A DNA stretch of 64,000 bases, taken from positions 1,054,001 to 1,118,000 of the forward strand of contig NC_082415.1 in assembly GCF_004011695.2 (NCBI RefSeq), written 5' to 3'. Positions 43,355-54,309 of this stretch are shown here, one piece after another (position 1 is the stretch's first letter; the number at the start of each line of letters is the position of its first letter). The notes beneath the pieces were generated by a model. The model was not told the DNA's origin and did no database searches. It worked only from the letters and a program-made list of their open reading frames with translations. The translations under genes were made by a program, and so were the position numbers. Source of the DNA: Ascochyta rabiei. Lineage: Eukaryota; Ascomycota; Dothideomycetes; Pleosporales; Didymellaceae.

Positions 43355-46300
43355 CTACGCGCCTCGCACCCCCCGATCCTGCCACGACCTCCAGCCCTCC
43401 TCGCGCCACACCCCGCTCTTCCCCCCTTCCTTGAGCACAACCCTGACACCCCCAATCCGCTGAAACTTATCCACCGCCTTGCACATGTCCACCACGCTGA
43501 GCGCAGTGCCCATGACGGCCGTCAGGGCCTCCATCTCGACGCCCGTGGCGCCCGAGCACGCGACCGTGCACTCGATCTGCACGCCGCCGTGGCCCGAATC
43601 GTCCGCGCCACCCGCCACGCTGCCCGCGGCTCTGCCGGCAGGGAACGTGCGCAGCTCGACGCCGACGTGCGTCAGTGGGATCGGGTGGCACAGCGGGACA
43701 ATGTCTGGACACTTCTTCGCGGCCATGATGCCGGCGATGCGCGATACGGAGAGGACGTCGCCCTTCTTTAGCGCGTTGGCTGTGATGAGCGAGAGCGGGG
43801 TGGGGTTGGAGAAGTAGACGGTGCCGACGGCGATGGCGGTGCGGGTTGTGTGCGCCTTGGCGGAGATGCTGACCATGTGCGCGCTGCCGGTTGGGGTCAG
43901 GTGGGGGAGGTGCGGTTGTGTTTGTGTTTGTGGTTGTGGTTGTGGTTGTGGTTGTGGTTGTGGTTGTGGTTGTGGTTGTGGTTGTGGTTGGGGCGTGGTA
44001 GACGTCGCAGCTGGAAAAGGGCTGCTTGGCTTGTCGTTTTGTTTTTGAGGTGCGAGGCTGGGATCGAGCGGTGCGCGTGGGGAGGTGGAGTAGTCGCGTT
44101 CGAAGTTTTTGGAGAGCGAGCCTTTGCCTTTGAATTGGGCGATGGCGCTCGGCGAGCGGGGATCGAACGGTTTGAGATGGGGGTAGGTTGGCTTCCTGTA
44201 CTTGGACGAGAGAGCGTCGATGGGAACGCCTTGCGAAGAGCCTTTGATATCGCTGTCGTCGGCCCAGTCCAACTCCCTGTCTCGCAGGTTGTTTTTGAGC
44301 ACATCAGGATCCAGCTTGGAATCCTGCGAGGAAAGCTGCCGTTTGCAAGCTTCTGCTTTTTCGGCTCCAAGATTCTCGTTTCTGACAAACACTACTGCGT
44401 CTGCTTTTGAGTTGGGGTTGCCCGAGCGGCGCGACGTCGATGGCTTCACCGCTTTAGCCTCTTCAGTGAACGTATGCACGGAAGCGTTGTTATCCTCATT
44501 AGAGAGACCCAAAACACTGTCCTCCCTTCTAGACGAGACAGAAGGAGCGTTTGGAGGCTGTTTGGAAGAAGCTTGTGCCAGTGCGGGCGACTCGTTTTGC
44601 GCAGCAGCCAATTCTTCTTCAGTCGCATACTCATCTTGCAAGCACCCCATCTCGTCATGGTCTTCTTCGATATCTTTCTCCTGGGCTCTCTGAACGTCTA
44701 CAGCAGTTATAGTGCAGCCTCTTCTTTCTGCGAATACACTGTTCCACCTCTTCGCCATTCGTTCTGCGGCTTCCTCGCTGAGACCGTATTCGCCGACTGT
44801 CTGGTTCGGAACACGCTGTAGTTGCTCTTCAGCAGCACTTGGTCTGACGCCAGTTTTGGCTTGGAACCTGCTGACGAGTATCTTGAGCCATGTCTTCAGG
44901 ATGTATTGTTTGTTCTCTGTTGACGATTTGTTGATGTCGAAAGGTAGACTGTCGAGGCGCGGATGGAACGACTTGAGACGATCTTGCAGCGCAGAGATCT
45001 GGGAGCGCAGGGACGCGGCGGGGGCATTGATGTCGACAGCCAGATTCTCGTCGATAGTGAATCTGCCGCCGGGGAGGTAGAGACGAAGAGACTCCGTGTT
45101 GAGCGGTTTGGCTTGGGTGGTGTCGATAGAAGAACGACTTGCGAGGAGTGAGGACTCCTGGGTTTGTTGCTTCTTTGTGTTGGCTGCGGATTTGATCTTA
45201 ACGGAAGAAGTGGTTGGCTGTCGCCGTGCTTTCCCCGTCTCTTCGACTAAAGTAGCCCCTTGTTTCCCAGCCTTGAGCCTCGCCATTCTCACAACGAGGA
45301 TATCCTTTCGCTTCATCAACTCCTCTTTCTTCCTCTCAATCTCCAGCTTCTCTTTGTGATCGCTGCTCTTCGCTCTGCTTGTTGCATCAGCCCCCTCAGA
45401 CCTCTGCACCTGATCAACACTTTCCACCTTCTGATTTGTGACGTGCGACTTCATCAGCTCCTGGAGCAGGCGGGTCTTCTCATCGACCTGTACTGTGGGT
45501 TGTTGACCTGTATTAGTTTTAGACTTCTGAAATTGATTGATCTGCTCCTTTTTTCGCTGAGCTCTGGCTTCTCGACGCGCGGCGTCCTTGCCTGGCTGAT
45601 CTCTCCCTGCCTTTTTCTGAAGATAGGTTTGATGCTTCCTCCCAATGGAAGCCTTGATCTCGAGTTCGACAGGATCGTAATCAGCAAATGTCCCCTTCTC
45701 CGCGTGCTCGTCCGCATGGCGAATAGGGCTTGTGGAGAATGCCCTTGCAGTGCTGGGTGTCGGTCCAAGACGAGGATTTAGAAAAGCGCTGGTAGCTAGG
45801 ATGCCAGAAGCCGTTCGTGCTGATTGTGAGTGTCGGACAGCTCGGCCACTGCCAAAACCCGCGCGTAGGCGTTCTTGCTGCCCTGCACACCGTTAGCTAC
45901 GCACATCACAGGCTTTAAAGGACGGCTTGAGATGGACAAAACGGGGTATATGATTTTCGTATATAGCCGGAGGCCCTCTAGAATGCCAGTAAAAGCGAAG
46001 GCAAAAACAACATGTCACAGAACGCCACTCATGCAACGCACCGCCATGGTATCATGAACTCATCCAAGCCGTGAATGGTAAAGACAGAAGGAGCAATTTA
46101 CCCACCAATCAAAATCATTGGTCTGTTTTGCATGTTCGCAAGGTCGCCCATATCCGCATGCTTCTCTGCTTTGCGTTTCACAGCCTGACCGATGACGCTC
46201 AGTAGTTCGCGTTCGCGCTGGCCCCAGCCGAGGATCGTATCGTCGCGAAGGCGCCCTTGGTGCCGGTCCATCTCGATTTGCTTAATGCGCTCGAAGGCTT

Positions 46301-47514
46301 CCTGGTCGATGGGCTCATTGCTGTTGTCTTTCCGGAGGAGATCGCGGAGGGAGACTTCGTCGTTACCGTGAAGGCAGACTTTCAGGTGACCGTCGCTCGT
46401 GATGCGTAGACGGTTGCAGCTGCTGCAAAAGTCGTTGGTCATACTTGTAATAAAGCCGACTTTACCGACAAACCCAGGGACTTGGAAGGTCTTGCTTGTG
46501 TCGTTCTTGTGCCCAGGTATCCTTGCTAAGCCTGGGTACTTTGTGCGGATCATGTCGACCATCTCTTGAAAGCCGATCATTTTGTTTTCGCTCCATTTGT
46601 TGCCGCCAAACGGCATGTACTCTATGAATCGCACCTCCATGTCCTTCTCACGGCCCATGTCCACGAAAGGAAGGATTTCGCGCTCGTTCAGTCCACGCAT
46701 GACTACGCAATTGACCTTGAGCTTGACGTTTGCACCCAGCTTGTTCATCTCGAGTATGCGGTCGATGGATTTCATAACAGCATCGAAACCCTTCCGTCTT
46801 GTCATGATCTGAAACTGGAAGGGATCCAGGGTGTCCAAGCTGAGGTTGACGGCAGTCAGGCCCGCCTCGACCATGGCATCCAGCTTGCGGTGCAGCGATA
46901 TTCCATTTGTAGTGAGGGCGAGTTCTCGCAGGCCTTTCGGTCGGAGGCTGCCGATTTGCTGCATCAAGGGAACGATGTCGCGGCGCACGGTAGGCTCGCC
47001 GCCTGTCAGTCTGATTTTGGTGACGCCCTGCGATACAAAGAGCGATGAGAGGTAGAAGATCTCGGGTGTGGTGAGCATGGTCGCGGGCGGCGATAGCGGA
47101 ATACCCTCTGTGCAGTGTTAGCCAGTGTCGCTCTCCTCCATGCGTAGACGGCGCACCTTCGGGCATGCAGTACAGACAGCGCAGGTTGCAGCGCTCGGTA
47201 ATGCTGATCCGCAGATAGTCGTGCTGGCGCTGGAAGTTGTCCGTCAAGAATTCCGAGAACGGCTTCACGTTCTCGATCGCCTGTATGCGGGCCTTCGCAC
47301 TCTGCCGCGAGGGCGTCTGCACTGGAGGAACACGGGCAGGTGGAGCGTTTCCCGGGGACTGCACGCCAGGCTGTTGCACCGCAGCGTTGGTCGCAATGCA
47401 GCGCGACCGCAGCGCGCGCATCGACGGCCTCCAAGCGCATTCGCCACGGCCTGCTACAACGCGCAGCACGGGTGCGCCCGGCCGCATCCCTGATCTAACC
47501 ATGGGCGCCATCAT
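43355..47514 (-). CDS. cnxABC: Bifunctional molybdopterin precursor synthase, MoaA-MoaC fusion (cnxABC type)
   Basis: Exons 47157-47514, 46106-47107 and 43355-45882 give about 1295 aa. The MoaA half is a radical-SAM GTP 3',8-cyclase: N-terminal CNLRCLYC cluster, TGGEPTVR, and C-terminal cluster CSSCNRLR...C. The first ~50 residues are Arg/Ala-rich, like a mitochondrial presequence. After the second intron an ~700-residue linker follows, with FSTSP, charged coiled-coil-like stretches and a PQ repeat coded by about 43925-43990. MoaC closes the protein ([31 protein letters not shown]). Together the domains turn GTP into cyclic pyranopterin monophosphate for molybdenum cofactor. The second intron sits at the very end of MoaA: unspliced mRNA reads ILIGG then stop, while splicing (GTGGGT...gctaac...GCAG) fuses MoaC and removes the Gly-Gly. 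An alternative donor, GTAAAT, lies 4 nt further on and would need the acceptor at 45849. Nitrate reductase lies 11 kb away. Confidence 0.88.
43925..43990. repeat. Hexanucleotide repeat coding Pro-Gln in the MoaA-MoaC linker
   Basis: Tandem ggttgt units on the plus strand translate on the minus strand to (Pro-Gln)n just before the MoaC domain. Confidence 0.85.
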
Positions 47515-48708
47515 CAGGAAGAGTCGGAGGTCGGGAATCGTCGCTCAACATCTGGAGCGGCGGGCGGTTCAGACTATATAAACGAGGACATTGGATGGGG
47601 ATGACTGCGAGTTGACATGCTTCCGCGCGCTAGACCTGCAAGGATCCAGGCACGAGCACCAATACAGACGACTTGGCAGTTTAGTAAGAAGAGGCAAGTG
47701 GGGTGTTGCAGTAACTCGGCTGACAGCGGTCGATATCGGCCTGGCTTTGGTGTCCTCTCGTAAGCTGGCACTGGTAGAAATCTGCCTTCGATGCTGTAAC
47801 GGCCACGTCGTTTTACTGGCGGCCATGTTTGTGTAGCGTTGTCGGCCGAATAACAGGGCGAGCAGACATTCCAGAGTGGAATGGTCCCTCAGGCTCTGTT
47901 CTGATTTCGAACCTGCTGCTAAGCGTGCAACTACCGCACACGAAAACACTCGCGTGGACGAGAACGTGTGCCATGGTAGCAGGCAAAGGTAGTGTAGGCA
48001 GGCTAAGGCTAAAGGGAATGTGGCCAAGCCTCCATGTGCTTATCTAACACCAATCAAAGAGCTCAAAGTGGCTGACCACCATTGCTGCACACCATTGCTG
48101 CACGCTGTGTGCGAAAACCTTACAAGTAGATCTTGCTCATCACTTGGACCCACCTACACTACTTGTGCCTGCTATCATACGCCTCTCACTTCAACCGCGC
48201 CGTCGTCCATCCCATGTATTCTTCATGCTGAAAACTGCGATCCGGCGTTTATATGATCACGACCGATTCTGTACCTTCCCAATTGAGTAGTTTTCCAGCT
48301 CAAGTGTCGATTGCCGTCAACTTCCGGGCGGCCTCCGCTCGCCCTCGCGTCCCACGCTGCTCCGAGTTTCGACCTGGAGCTCAGATGTTGCAACTCGAGA
48401 GGTAAGCAATTGAGGGTTAAGTGCTTAGACCTGCTTAGACCTCCGGACTTTGCTATAGAAACGTTGGACTAGTAGCTGTCAATCTCGTTCTTCCTGTAAC
48501 AAGGGAAGCGGGAGATTCTCGTCGTCAGCACCATGACCGAATCTCCATCTTCGTCTGACTTGAACAAGAATTACATGCGTCTACTTTAAGCCTCTACTAT
48601 CCCTAGAGATTCTCGTCGTCAGCACCTTGACCAAATCTCCATCTTCGTCTGACTTGAACAAGAATTACACGTGTCTACTTCAAGCCTCCACCATCCCTAA
48701 AAATTCCG
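47515..48708. other. Intergenic region with a tandem duplication
   Basis: No gene recognised. It includes the probable promoter of the molybdopterin gene (TATA-like actatataaac at about 47573-47583) and the 94-bp duplication listed separately. Confidence 0.45.
48512..48699. repeat. Two tandem copies of a 94-bp unit
   Basis: Units 48512-48605 and 48606-48699 share gagattctcgtcgtcagcac, atctccatcttcgtctgact and caagaattaca in order, with a handful of C/T differences. Confidence 0.85.
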
Positions 48709-49659
48709 TCAATCGCTCTGCAGCAAATCCCTCTCGAGCAACCTCTTATAACTCTCCCTCCCCAATGCACTCCGAAACACCAACCTCACTCTGTGCCTAC
48801 TTCTCCGCCTCACCCCATCCGTACTCGGCACCAGCGTGTCCGTCACGATCCGCCTCGCTGCTCGCGCGAGACGCTGATGCTCTGCTCTCATCTCTTTCCT
48901 CGCCTGCCCGTGCACCAGAGCCCTGAACTTCGCTTTCCCTCTGGGTGTGGAGAAGGAGAGATGCGCTGTATACCGTTGCCGCGGTGACGTCCGCCAGCGT
49001 GTCTGGCTCGATGCGTGGGGAGCTTTGTGTTGGAGTAGAGAAGTGGGTAGGGACATGTTGTGATCTGACGGCGTGGACGTTGCTGTGGTGTCGTGCGGTG
49101 CTGAGCCTTGTCCGTGTACTGATGGGGCGGTTGAAGAGGTCAAGTCCATTGTGCTGTTGCCTCGGATTGGGTACGTTTGCCATGCATCGCCTAAGATTCT
49201 CGGATCTATGACTGGACTCAGCGGCCATGCTTTTGGAGCGGTTGGAACGTGCTTGTTGTTAGGATTGGGACTCGTGACGGGAGGACTGCGCATCGACTGT
49301 GCGTGCCACTTCCAGCAGTTCCCACATGTTGGCTGGAGGCAAGGTGCGTCCAAGGTAATGTCGTTCTTGCATCTACCTGCCATGCGTGCATCTGGGCCGC
49401 CATATTGGAAGCGGGCGACTTTGACCTTGCACCGTCGTGGCTGGCGTGGTGATGGCTTAGAGGCTTGCGTGGTAGCATCGTCTTCTGTCTTGATGACTGC
49501 TGGCTTGTGTTTCCGCTTGAGCACTGCCTTTGGCTCTGGATTGGAGGTGTTGGCTTCGTGTGTCCCTGGACGGTGTTCGTTCCATATGTCTTTGGGAAAC
49601 CGGAGCCATATTTTCTCTACTTCAAGCTCTTCAAAAGTCGGCAACGGCCGCACGATCAT
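48709..49659 (-). CDS. Uncharacterised Arg/Pro/Ser-rich protein
   Basis: A single open frame of 316 aa begins MIVRPLPTFEELEVEKIWL. The first ~25 residues look conserved and amphipathic. The middle is polar and low in complexity, with four Cys (CKNDITLDAPCLQPTCGNC) that could bind a metal. The last ~75 residues are strongly basic (KAKFRALVHGQ, RLARAARRI, RRRSRHRVRL), suggesting nucleic-acid binding or nuclear location. No family is recognised. Because the frame is long and uninterrupted in ordinary-composition DNA it is probably real, but no splice or motif evidence confirms it. Confidence 0.5.
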   Translation of the reverse strand: MIVRPLPTFEELEVEKIWLRFPKDIWNEHRPGTHEANTSNPEPKAVLKRKHKPAVIKTEDDATTQASKPSPRQPRRCKVKVARFQYGGPDARMAGRCKNDITLDAPCLQPTCGNCWKWHAQSMRSPPVTSPNPNNKHVPTAPKAWPLSPVIDPRILGDAWQTYPIRGNSTMDLTSSTAPSVHGQGSAPHDTTATSTPSDHNMSLPTSLLQHKAPHASSQTRWRTSPRQRYTAHLSFSTPRGKAKFRALVHGQARKEMRAEHQRLARAARRIVTDTLVPSTDGVRRRSRHRVRLVFRSALGRESYKRLLERDLLQSD

Positions 49660-50103
49660 GGCGGCTATGTTCTCAACTGCTCTGGTCTTGCTAGCACGTC
49701 CTCGATGTCGCCGCGACCTGTTCGTGAGCCTCTTACCCTCTGGGTGATGTGTTCCAATTACGTTTGCTACTTATTCGTTGGCCGTTTGACGATTCGTGTG
49801 CATCATGAATCTGCATGTGTGCGACAAGGGAAGCGACCGCTTGCTTGCAGTCATCTGGCCTCCATGAAAGGGTTTGTTTTAGAATCATAGGCATTGTGAA
49901 GTGCGTTGTTTGTTGTATTGTCTTGTATACCTTTGTTGCCAACAGCGCAGTTTGTTGTAAACTTCGGTTTGCCCATACAATGTGCATCCAGAAAGAACAA
50001 TCGATTCAGATCGTGAGACACATCTACTCTGTGTGAGAGCCCAGTCTATAGTGAGTCAAAGAAGATACAACCCCACGAAGTGCAAAACACTGTAACAAGT
50101 TGC
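49660..50103. other. Intergenic region, nothing recognised
   Basis: This T/G-rich interval lies between the 5' end of one minus-strand gene and the 3' end of the next. No repeat or RNA gene is apparent. Confidence 0.4.
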
Positions 50104-51648
50104 CTACTTGTAGCACTGGTTCCATAGGCCGCCGTTCCTGGCGAAGCTTTGGCTTTCCACAAACCTGCTCAACGTACACCTACCGTGCTTGTCCGCGTCG
50201 CAGAATTCGAGAGGATGGACGCGGTCGTTGACGATGACACGTACAAACTCTTCCTTTGCACCGCTGCACTGGAGCTTCTCGACGTACAGTCTCGATGCAA
50301 AAGGCACGGTCCACGCGGCGGAGTATCCATGTGTCTCCTTGGTGCCCTGCACAGTTGTGTTGGAGAGCGGCTCAGTCTGATTGTAGAGGCCCAAAGCAGC
50401 GAGGACGCCGCTAATGTCGTTGTCGTGACTGAAGTCGGCGTACACCCTGCGGTCCAGTGGGAAGGTGGCGGGATCAGAGTCTAGTGTGCGGTTCGTGTTC
50501 GTGTTGTCTTCCACGGGCTTGTTCTGCAACCTAGCCAGCAGCTCATTCACGTAGCCCACACCCTGTGTGGCACCGAGCGGGTTGCCAACGCTGTAGCCAT
50601 AGTACTTGCCAAGAGTTTGGAAGTAGTCGTAGTGGTGCCACTCTTTCTCGGTGAACAGATGACAGAACTTGGACACCTTTGCGGACGGGTGCGCGAGCGT
50701 GTCGAAGGGACACATGTCCATCAAGTACACGATGAAGGTTGCGCTGAGGTTGGTGCCCAGCTTCGAGTTCACCCGCTCTTGGATGGGAGGGAGGAAGTTG
50801 GATGCCCATAGTTGCTGCGCTCTGTCACCGAGGCCGTGGTGGGGGCCGTGTCGGAAGGCAGGGCAGACGTCATGAGAGAGCGTGTTGTTCGATTCGGTGC
50901 CTTCCGGAATGATGACATCGACCTTGCTGGGTTCTGCTTCGCGTGATTGCGCAATGCCCGCGAGCCACTCCTCGGCCGACTCGACTACACGGTGCTGGCC
51001 TCCTGCGCGCACGAACGGGGTATGCTTCTTGACGAGCTGGTGGTAGCGACGGAAGAAGTGGGCCCCCGAGTTGAGCATCTCCTGCCTCCCCGCATCCGTC
51101 AGCTCATCTGCGCCAAGGGCGTACTCGTAGTTCTTCAAGAAGGCAAACTCGTCCGGGAACGCAGTGCTCGTGTTCTGAATCTCGGCGATGAGCAAGGCGT
51201 AGGACAGCGACTTGCCTGCAGTCGGGTCGCGGCCGCCGTGGCGCGAGAGGAGGTTTGCAAAGGTGACTTGGCAGCCCTTGGGTGGGTCGGCGTTGATTTC
51301 AGAGGGCACCGAGTACCAGAGCGAGTACTGGCCCCAGAAGTGGGTGGTCCTGGGGCTGCAGCGGTAGCCGTCGTTGACGGTGTCGCAGGACTTGTGCGTC
51401 TTGGCGGCCAGGGTGCTGAGGATGTCAGAAGGGTGTGCATGGCAGTGTGCAGGGCGAGTGTACCTGACCAGGCCATACAGGGCGAACAGGCAGCCGGCAA
51501 TGCACAGGACCAGGCCGAGGACGGTGAAGCGCGAGCGCTCCCGACAGCGCTGCTTGGGCTCCGGATAGGGCTCCTTGTCGCTCAGCGGCAGCGGCATGTA
51601 CTCGTGCGAGCGATGGCCCCGCACTCGGTTCCAGGCGCGCGTCATCAT
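50104..51648 (-). CDS. Histidine-acid phosphatase, phytase family, with N-terminal membrane anchor
   Basis: One exon from the ATG at 51648 gives 514 aa; the frame continues upstream to 51918 but that part is repeat-rich and lacks conserved features. A single transmembrane helix (about residues 42-64, LGLVLCIAGCLFALYGLV) follows a basic cytosolic tail, making a type II membrane protein or an uncleaved secretory signal. The catalytic RHGxRxPT motif is present as SRHGGRDPT and the proton-donor motif as FSHDNDI. Six or more Cys and several NxT/S sites fit a secreted, glycosylated enzyme that releases phosphate from phytate or other monoesters. Family assignment is firm; substrate preference is not known. 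Confidence 0.9.
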   Translation of the reverse strand: MMTRAWNRVRGHRSHEYMPLPLSDKEPYPEPKQRCRERSRFTVLGLVLCIAGCLFALYGLVRYTRPAHCHAHPSDILSTLAAKTHKSCDTVNDGYRCSPRTTHFWGQYSLWYSVPSEINADPPKGCQVTFANLLSRHGGRDPTAGKSLSYALLIAEIQNTSTAFPDEFAFLKNYEYALGADELTDAGRQEMLNSGAHFFRRYHQLVKKHTPFVRAGGQHRVVESAEEWLAGIAQSREAEPSKVDVIIPEGTESNNTLSHDVCPAFRHGPHHGLGDRAQQLWASNFLPPIQERVNSKLGTNLSATFIVYLMDMCPFDTLAHPSAKVSKFCHLFTEKEWHHYDYFQTLGKYYGYSVGNPLGATQGVGYVNELLARLQNKPVEDNTNTNRTLDSDPATFPLDRRVYADFSHDNDISGVLAALGLYNQTEPLSNTTVQGTKETHGYSAAWTVPFASRLYVEKLQCSGAKEEFVRVIVNDRVHPLEFCDADKHGRCTLSRFVESQSFARNGGLWNQCYK

Positions 51649-52337
51649 GCTGGTGGTCTGCACGACGAGACGGGGCCTGGCCTGGCCTGGGGAGCGACGA
51701 GCTTTGAGTGACGGGCTTGGAGCGACGGGCTTGGAGCGACGAGCTTGGAGCGACGACCGGTGACGTATGCCTCTGCGCGCGGTTCGATGTGACGGGCGTG
51801 GCGGAGGGGCTGGGCTGCACGCCTCGACTCCAAAGCTCGCACCTGGATGGAAAGTGCAGTTGCGATGAGACCCTTCAAGCAGCTCGTGCGGCGGTGCTTC
51901 GACCTCTCCAGCCGTCACCGTGGTCGCCTCGAGCGGCTCGCTCAGCCAGGCCCACTTGCGGGGCGCTCTTGGCGGCTCGCTCCGGAAAGCTTGACGCTTG
52001 TGGTTTGTGGGGTTGGCCTGCGCTTGTCATTTCATTAGTCATCAGCCATGTATCGTTGCGATACGCCCTTGACGCCTGGCCGGGACCGAGATGCCTGCCC
52101 TTCGCCCCGACTCTCGGCGTCTGGAGATAACGGTGTCGCGCATCCCTCAAGGACAGCGACGCTGGACACAGCTAAGCTTTGACAAGCCTTTATCGCCTTC
52201 CTTCTCTCGCGGACATGCCATGCCGTATCTGGGATGGCGACGTCAGCCGCGCACCAGCTGATGGACTCGCGCCGCTCCGTACATAAGACAGCCATACCTC
52301 GCCACGGTCGGCGCACACCATCGGCGTCGACTTCACC
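51649..52337. promoter_or_regulatory. Divergent promoter region with 14-bp tandem repeat
   Basis: It lies between the divergent phosphatase and permease genes. About 51699-51758 carries four to five copies of gagcgacgggcttg and variants. No additional gene is supported. Confidence 0.5.
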
Positions 52338-54073
52338 ATGGCATCCCTTCACCGCAATGACGATGAGCTGCAGCTTCAAGCCCTCGGCCACAAGGGCGAG
52401 CTCCAGCGCAACTTCTCTCTCTTATCCATGTTGGGGCTTGCCTTTGCCATTTTAAATTCCTGGACCGCTTTGTCCTCTTCACTCTCGCTTGCTCTTCCTA
52501 GCGGCGGTTCCACTTCCGTCATCTGGGGATTGTTGACCGCTGGCATCTGCAACTTGGCCCTTGCCGTGTCACTTGCCGAGTTCCTCTCAGCCTACCCTAC
52601 CGCTGGTGGGCAGTGAGTTGTCCCGAAACCCTAGCTGACGCCAGCATGTATTGACAAACACAGATACCACTGGGTCGCTGTCATTACGCCCAGGAAGTGG
52701 GTGCCGTTGGCTTCGTGGATCACCGGCTGGATCAACGTCTCGGGATGGATAGCTTTGACCACTTCAGGGGGCCTCTTGGCTTCTCAGCTCATCGCTGGTC
52801 TCATCTCACTATTCCACCCTGACTTCACCATCAAGCCCTGGCAACAATACCTGATCTACGTGGCTTGGACCCTTATTGCCTTCCTCGTCAACGCCTTCCT
52901 GAACAGACTGCTCCCCTACGTCAATCGCGGTGCTTTCATCTGGTCTATCGGCGGGTTCGCCATCATCTGCATCACAGTCCTGGCCTGCTCCTCGCCAAAC
53001 TACGCTTCTGCTGACTTTGTCTTCGCCGAGTTCGTCAACGAGACTGGTTGGCCCGATGGCATTGCTTGGCTTCTGGGGTTGCTGCAGGGTGGCTTTGGTA
53101 TCACCGGATATGATGTAGAGTACCTATTCACTCTTAACCTTGAGCAGTTGAACGCTAACATATAGTCTGCTACAGGCAGTCGCACACATGATTGAGGAGA
53201 TCCCCAACGCTAGTGTCGAGGGCCCCAAGATCATGATATACTGCGTTTGCATCGGGACCGTTACTGGCTTCATCTTCCTGATGATCCTGCTCTTCGTCTC
53301 GGGCGGTGATGCCAATGCCATCATCGAGTCGACATCCGGACCTCTCGTACACATCATCTACACAGCGACAAGCAACCGAGCTGGCGCTGTCTGCCTGCTA
53401 ATGTTCCCCCTGATTTGCATCCTCTTCGCGGAGATTGCCATCATGACGACTTCGTCAAGGATGTCATACGCATTCGCCAGAGATGGCGGGCTGCCTGCTT
53501 CCAAGATGTTTGCAAAGGTGGACAAACGGCTTGACGTGCCACTCAATGCTCTGATTCTCGCCGCTGGTCTCACACTCTTGTTCGGCCTGATCATGATCGG
53601 TTCCAGCAGTGCCTTCAACGCTTTGATCGCCGCCTCCGTTGTCGCTCTTGGTGTCAGCTATGCCATTCCTGTCGCCATCAACGTCTGCCGCGGAAGGAAG
53701 ATGCTGCCTCCTCGCGCCTTTACGCTGCCGAATTGGCTGGGCTGGATTGCGAACCTAGTCGGCCTGGCATACGCGATTGTTACCACCGTCCTCTTCGTCT
53801 TTCCTCCAGAGCTTCCTGTCACTGGCAGCAACATGAGTAGGTAGCCTCCAACACCCTTCATCGAACCTTGAACTGACGTCTGCAGACTACTGTGTTGTGG
53901 CATTTGGCATCATCCTCTTGGTAAGCACCATCCAGTGGTTTGTCGATGGACGCAAAAACTTCACTGGGCCTAGAGCCGACATGAGTCTCGAAGTGCTTGA
54001 AGCCATGAAAACGAATGAGCCGGCTGGACCGGCATATGCAGACCCCAAGCTGGATGCCGAATTGGTAAAGTAA
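52338..54073 (+). CDS. APC-superfamily amino-acid/GABA/choline permease
   Basis: Exons 52338-52612, 52664-53114, 53176-53836 and 53886-54073 give 524 aa with about 12 hydrophobic segments. Family landmarks are FSLLSMLGLAFAILNSW in helix 1, SLAEFLSAYPTAGGQYHW between helices 2 and 3, a GYDAVAHMIEEIPNA consensus box, and SSRMSYAFARDGGLP in the middle. This subfamily covers fungal GABA permeases and choline/quaternary-amine transporters (Hnm1-like), so import of an amino acid, GABA or choline at the plasma membrane is expected; the exact substrate cannot be read. All four exons join in phase, and the third exon begins after a GCTACAG acceptor. Confidence 0.9.
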
Positions 54074-54309
54074 GCGGTAGGGTCCTTGTAATCGATTCTT
54101 TCACTCGTTCAAACGTTCACTTGTCATGTACGCACGCATGTGATCCGTTGCGATATCCAGAACCTTCACTCAGTGCAGCTCTAGTACTCATGCCAAGATC
54201 GTACCTGCACTTGATATCAAGGCGCAAGGACTCGCTCGACCTCTCTGATCATCCAACACAATTCCGTTCCAGCGACTCCCTGCTGCATTTGCAGTAACCT
54301 ATCTACACG

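Noticed and set aside
46648..47514. Uninterrupted 288-codon frame starting with the MoaA N-terminus
   Set aside because: It leaves the MoaA frame at the first intron; splicing at 47108/47156 restores the radical-SAM sequence, so the longer reading is intron read-through.
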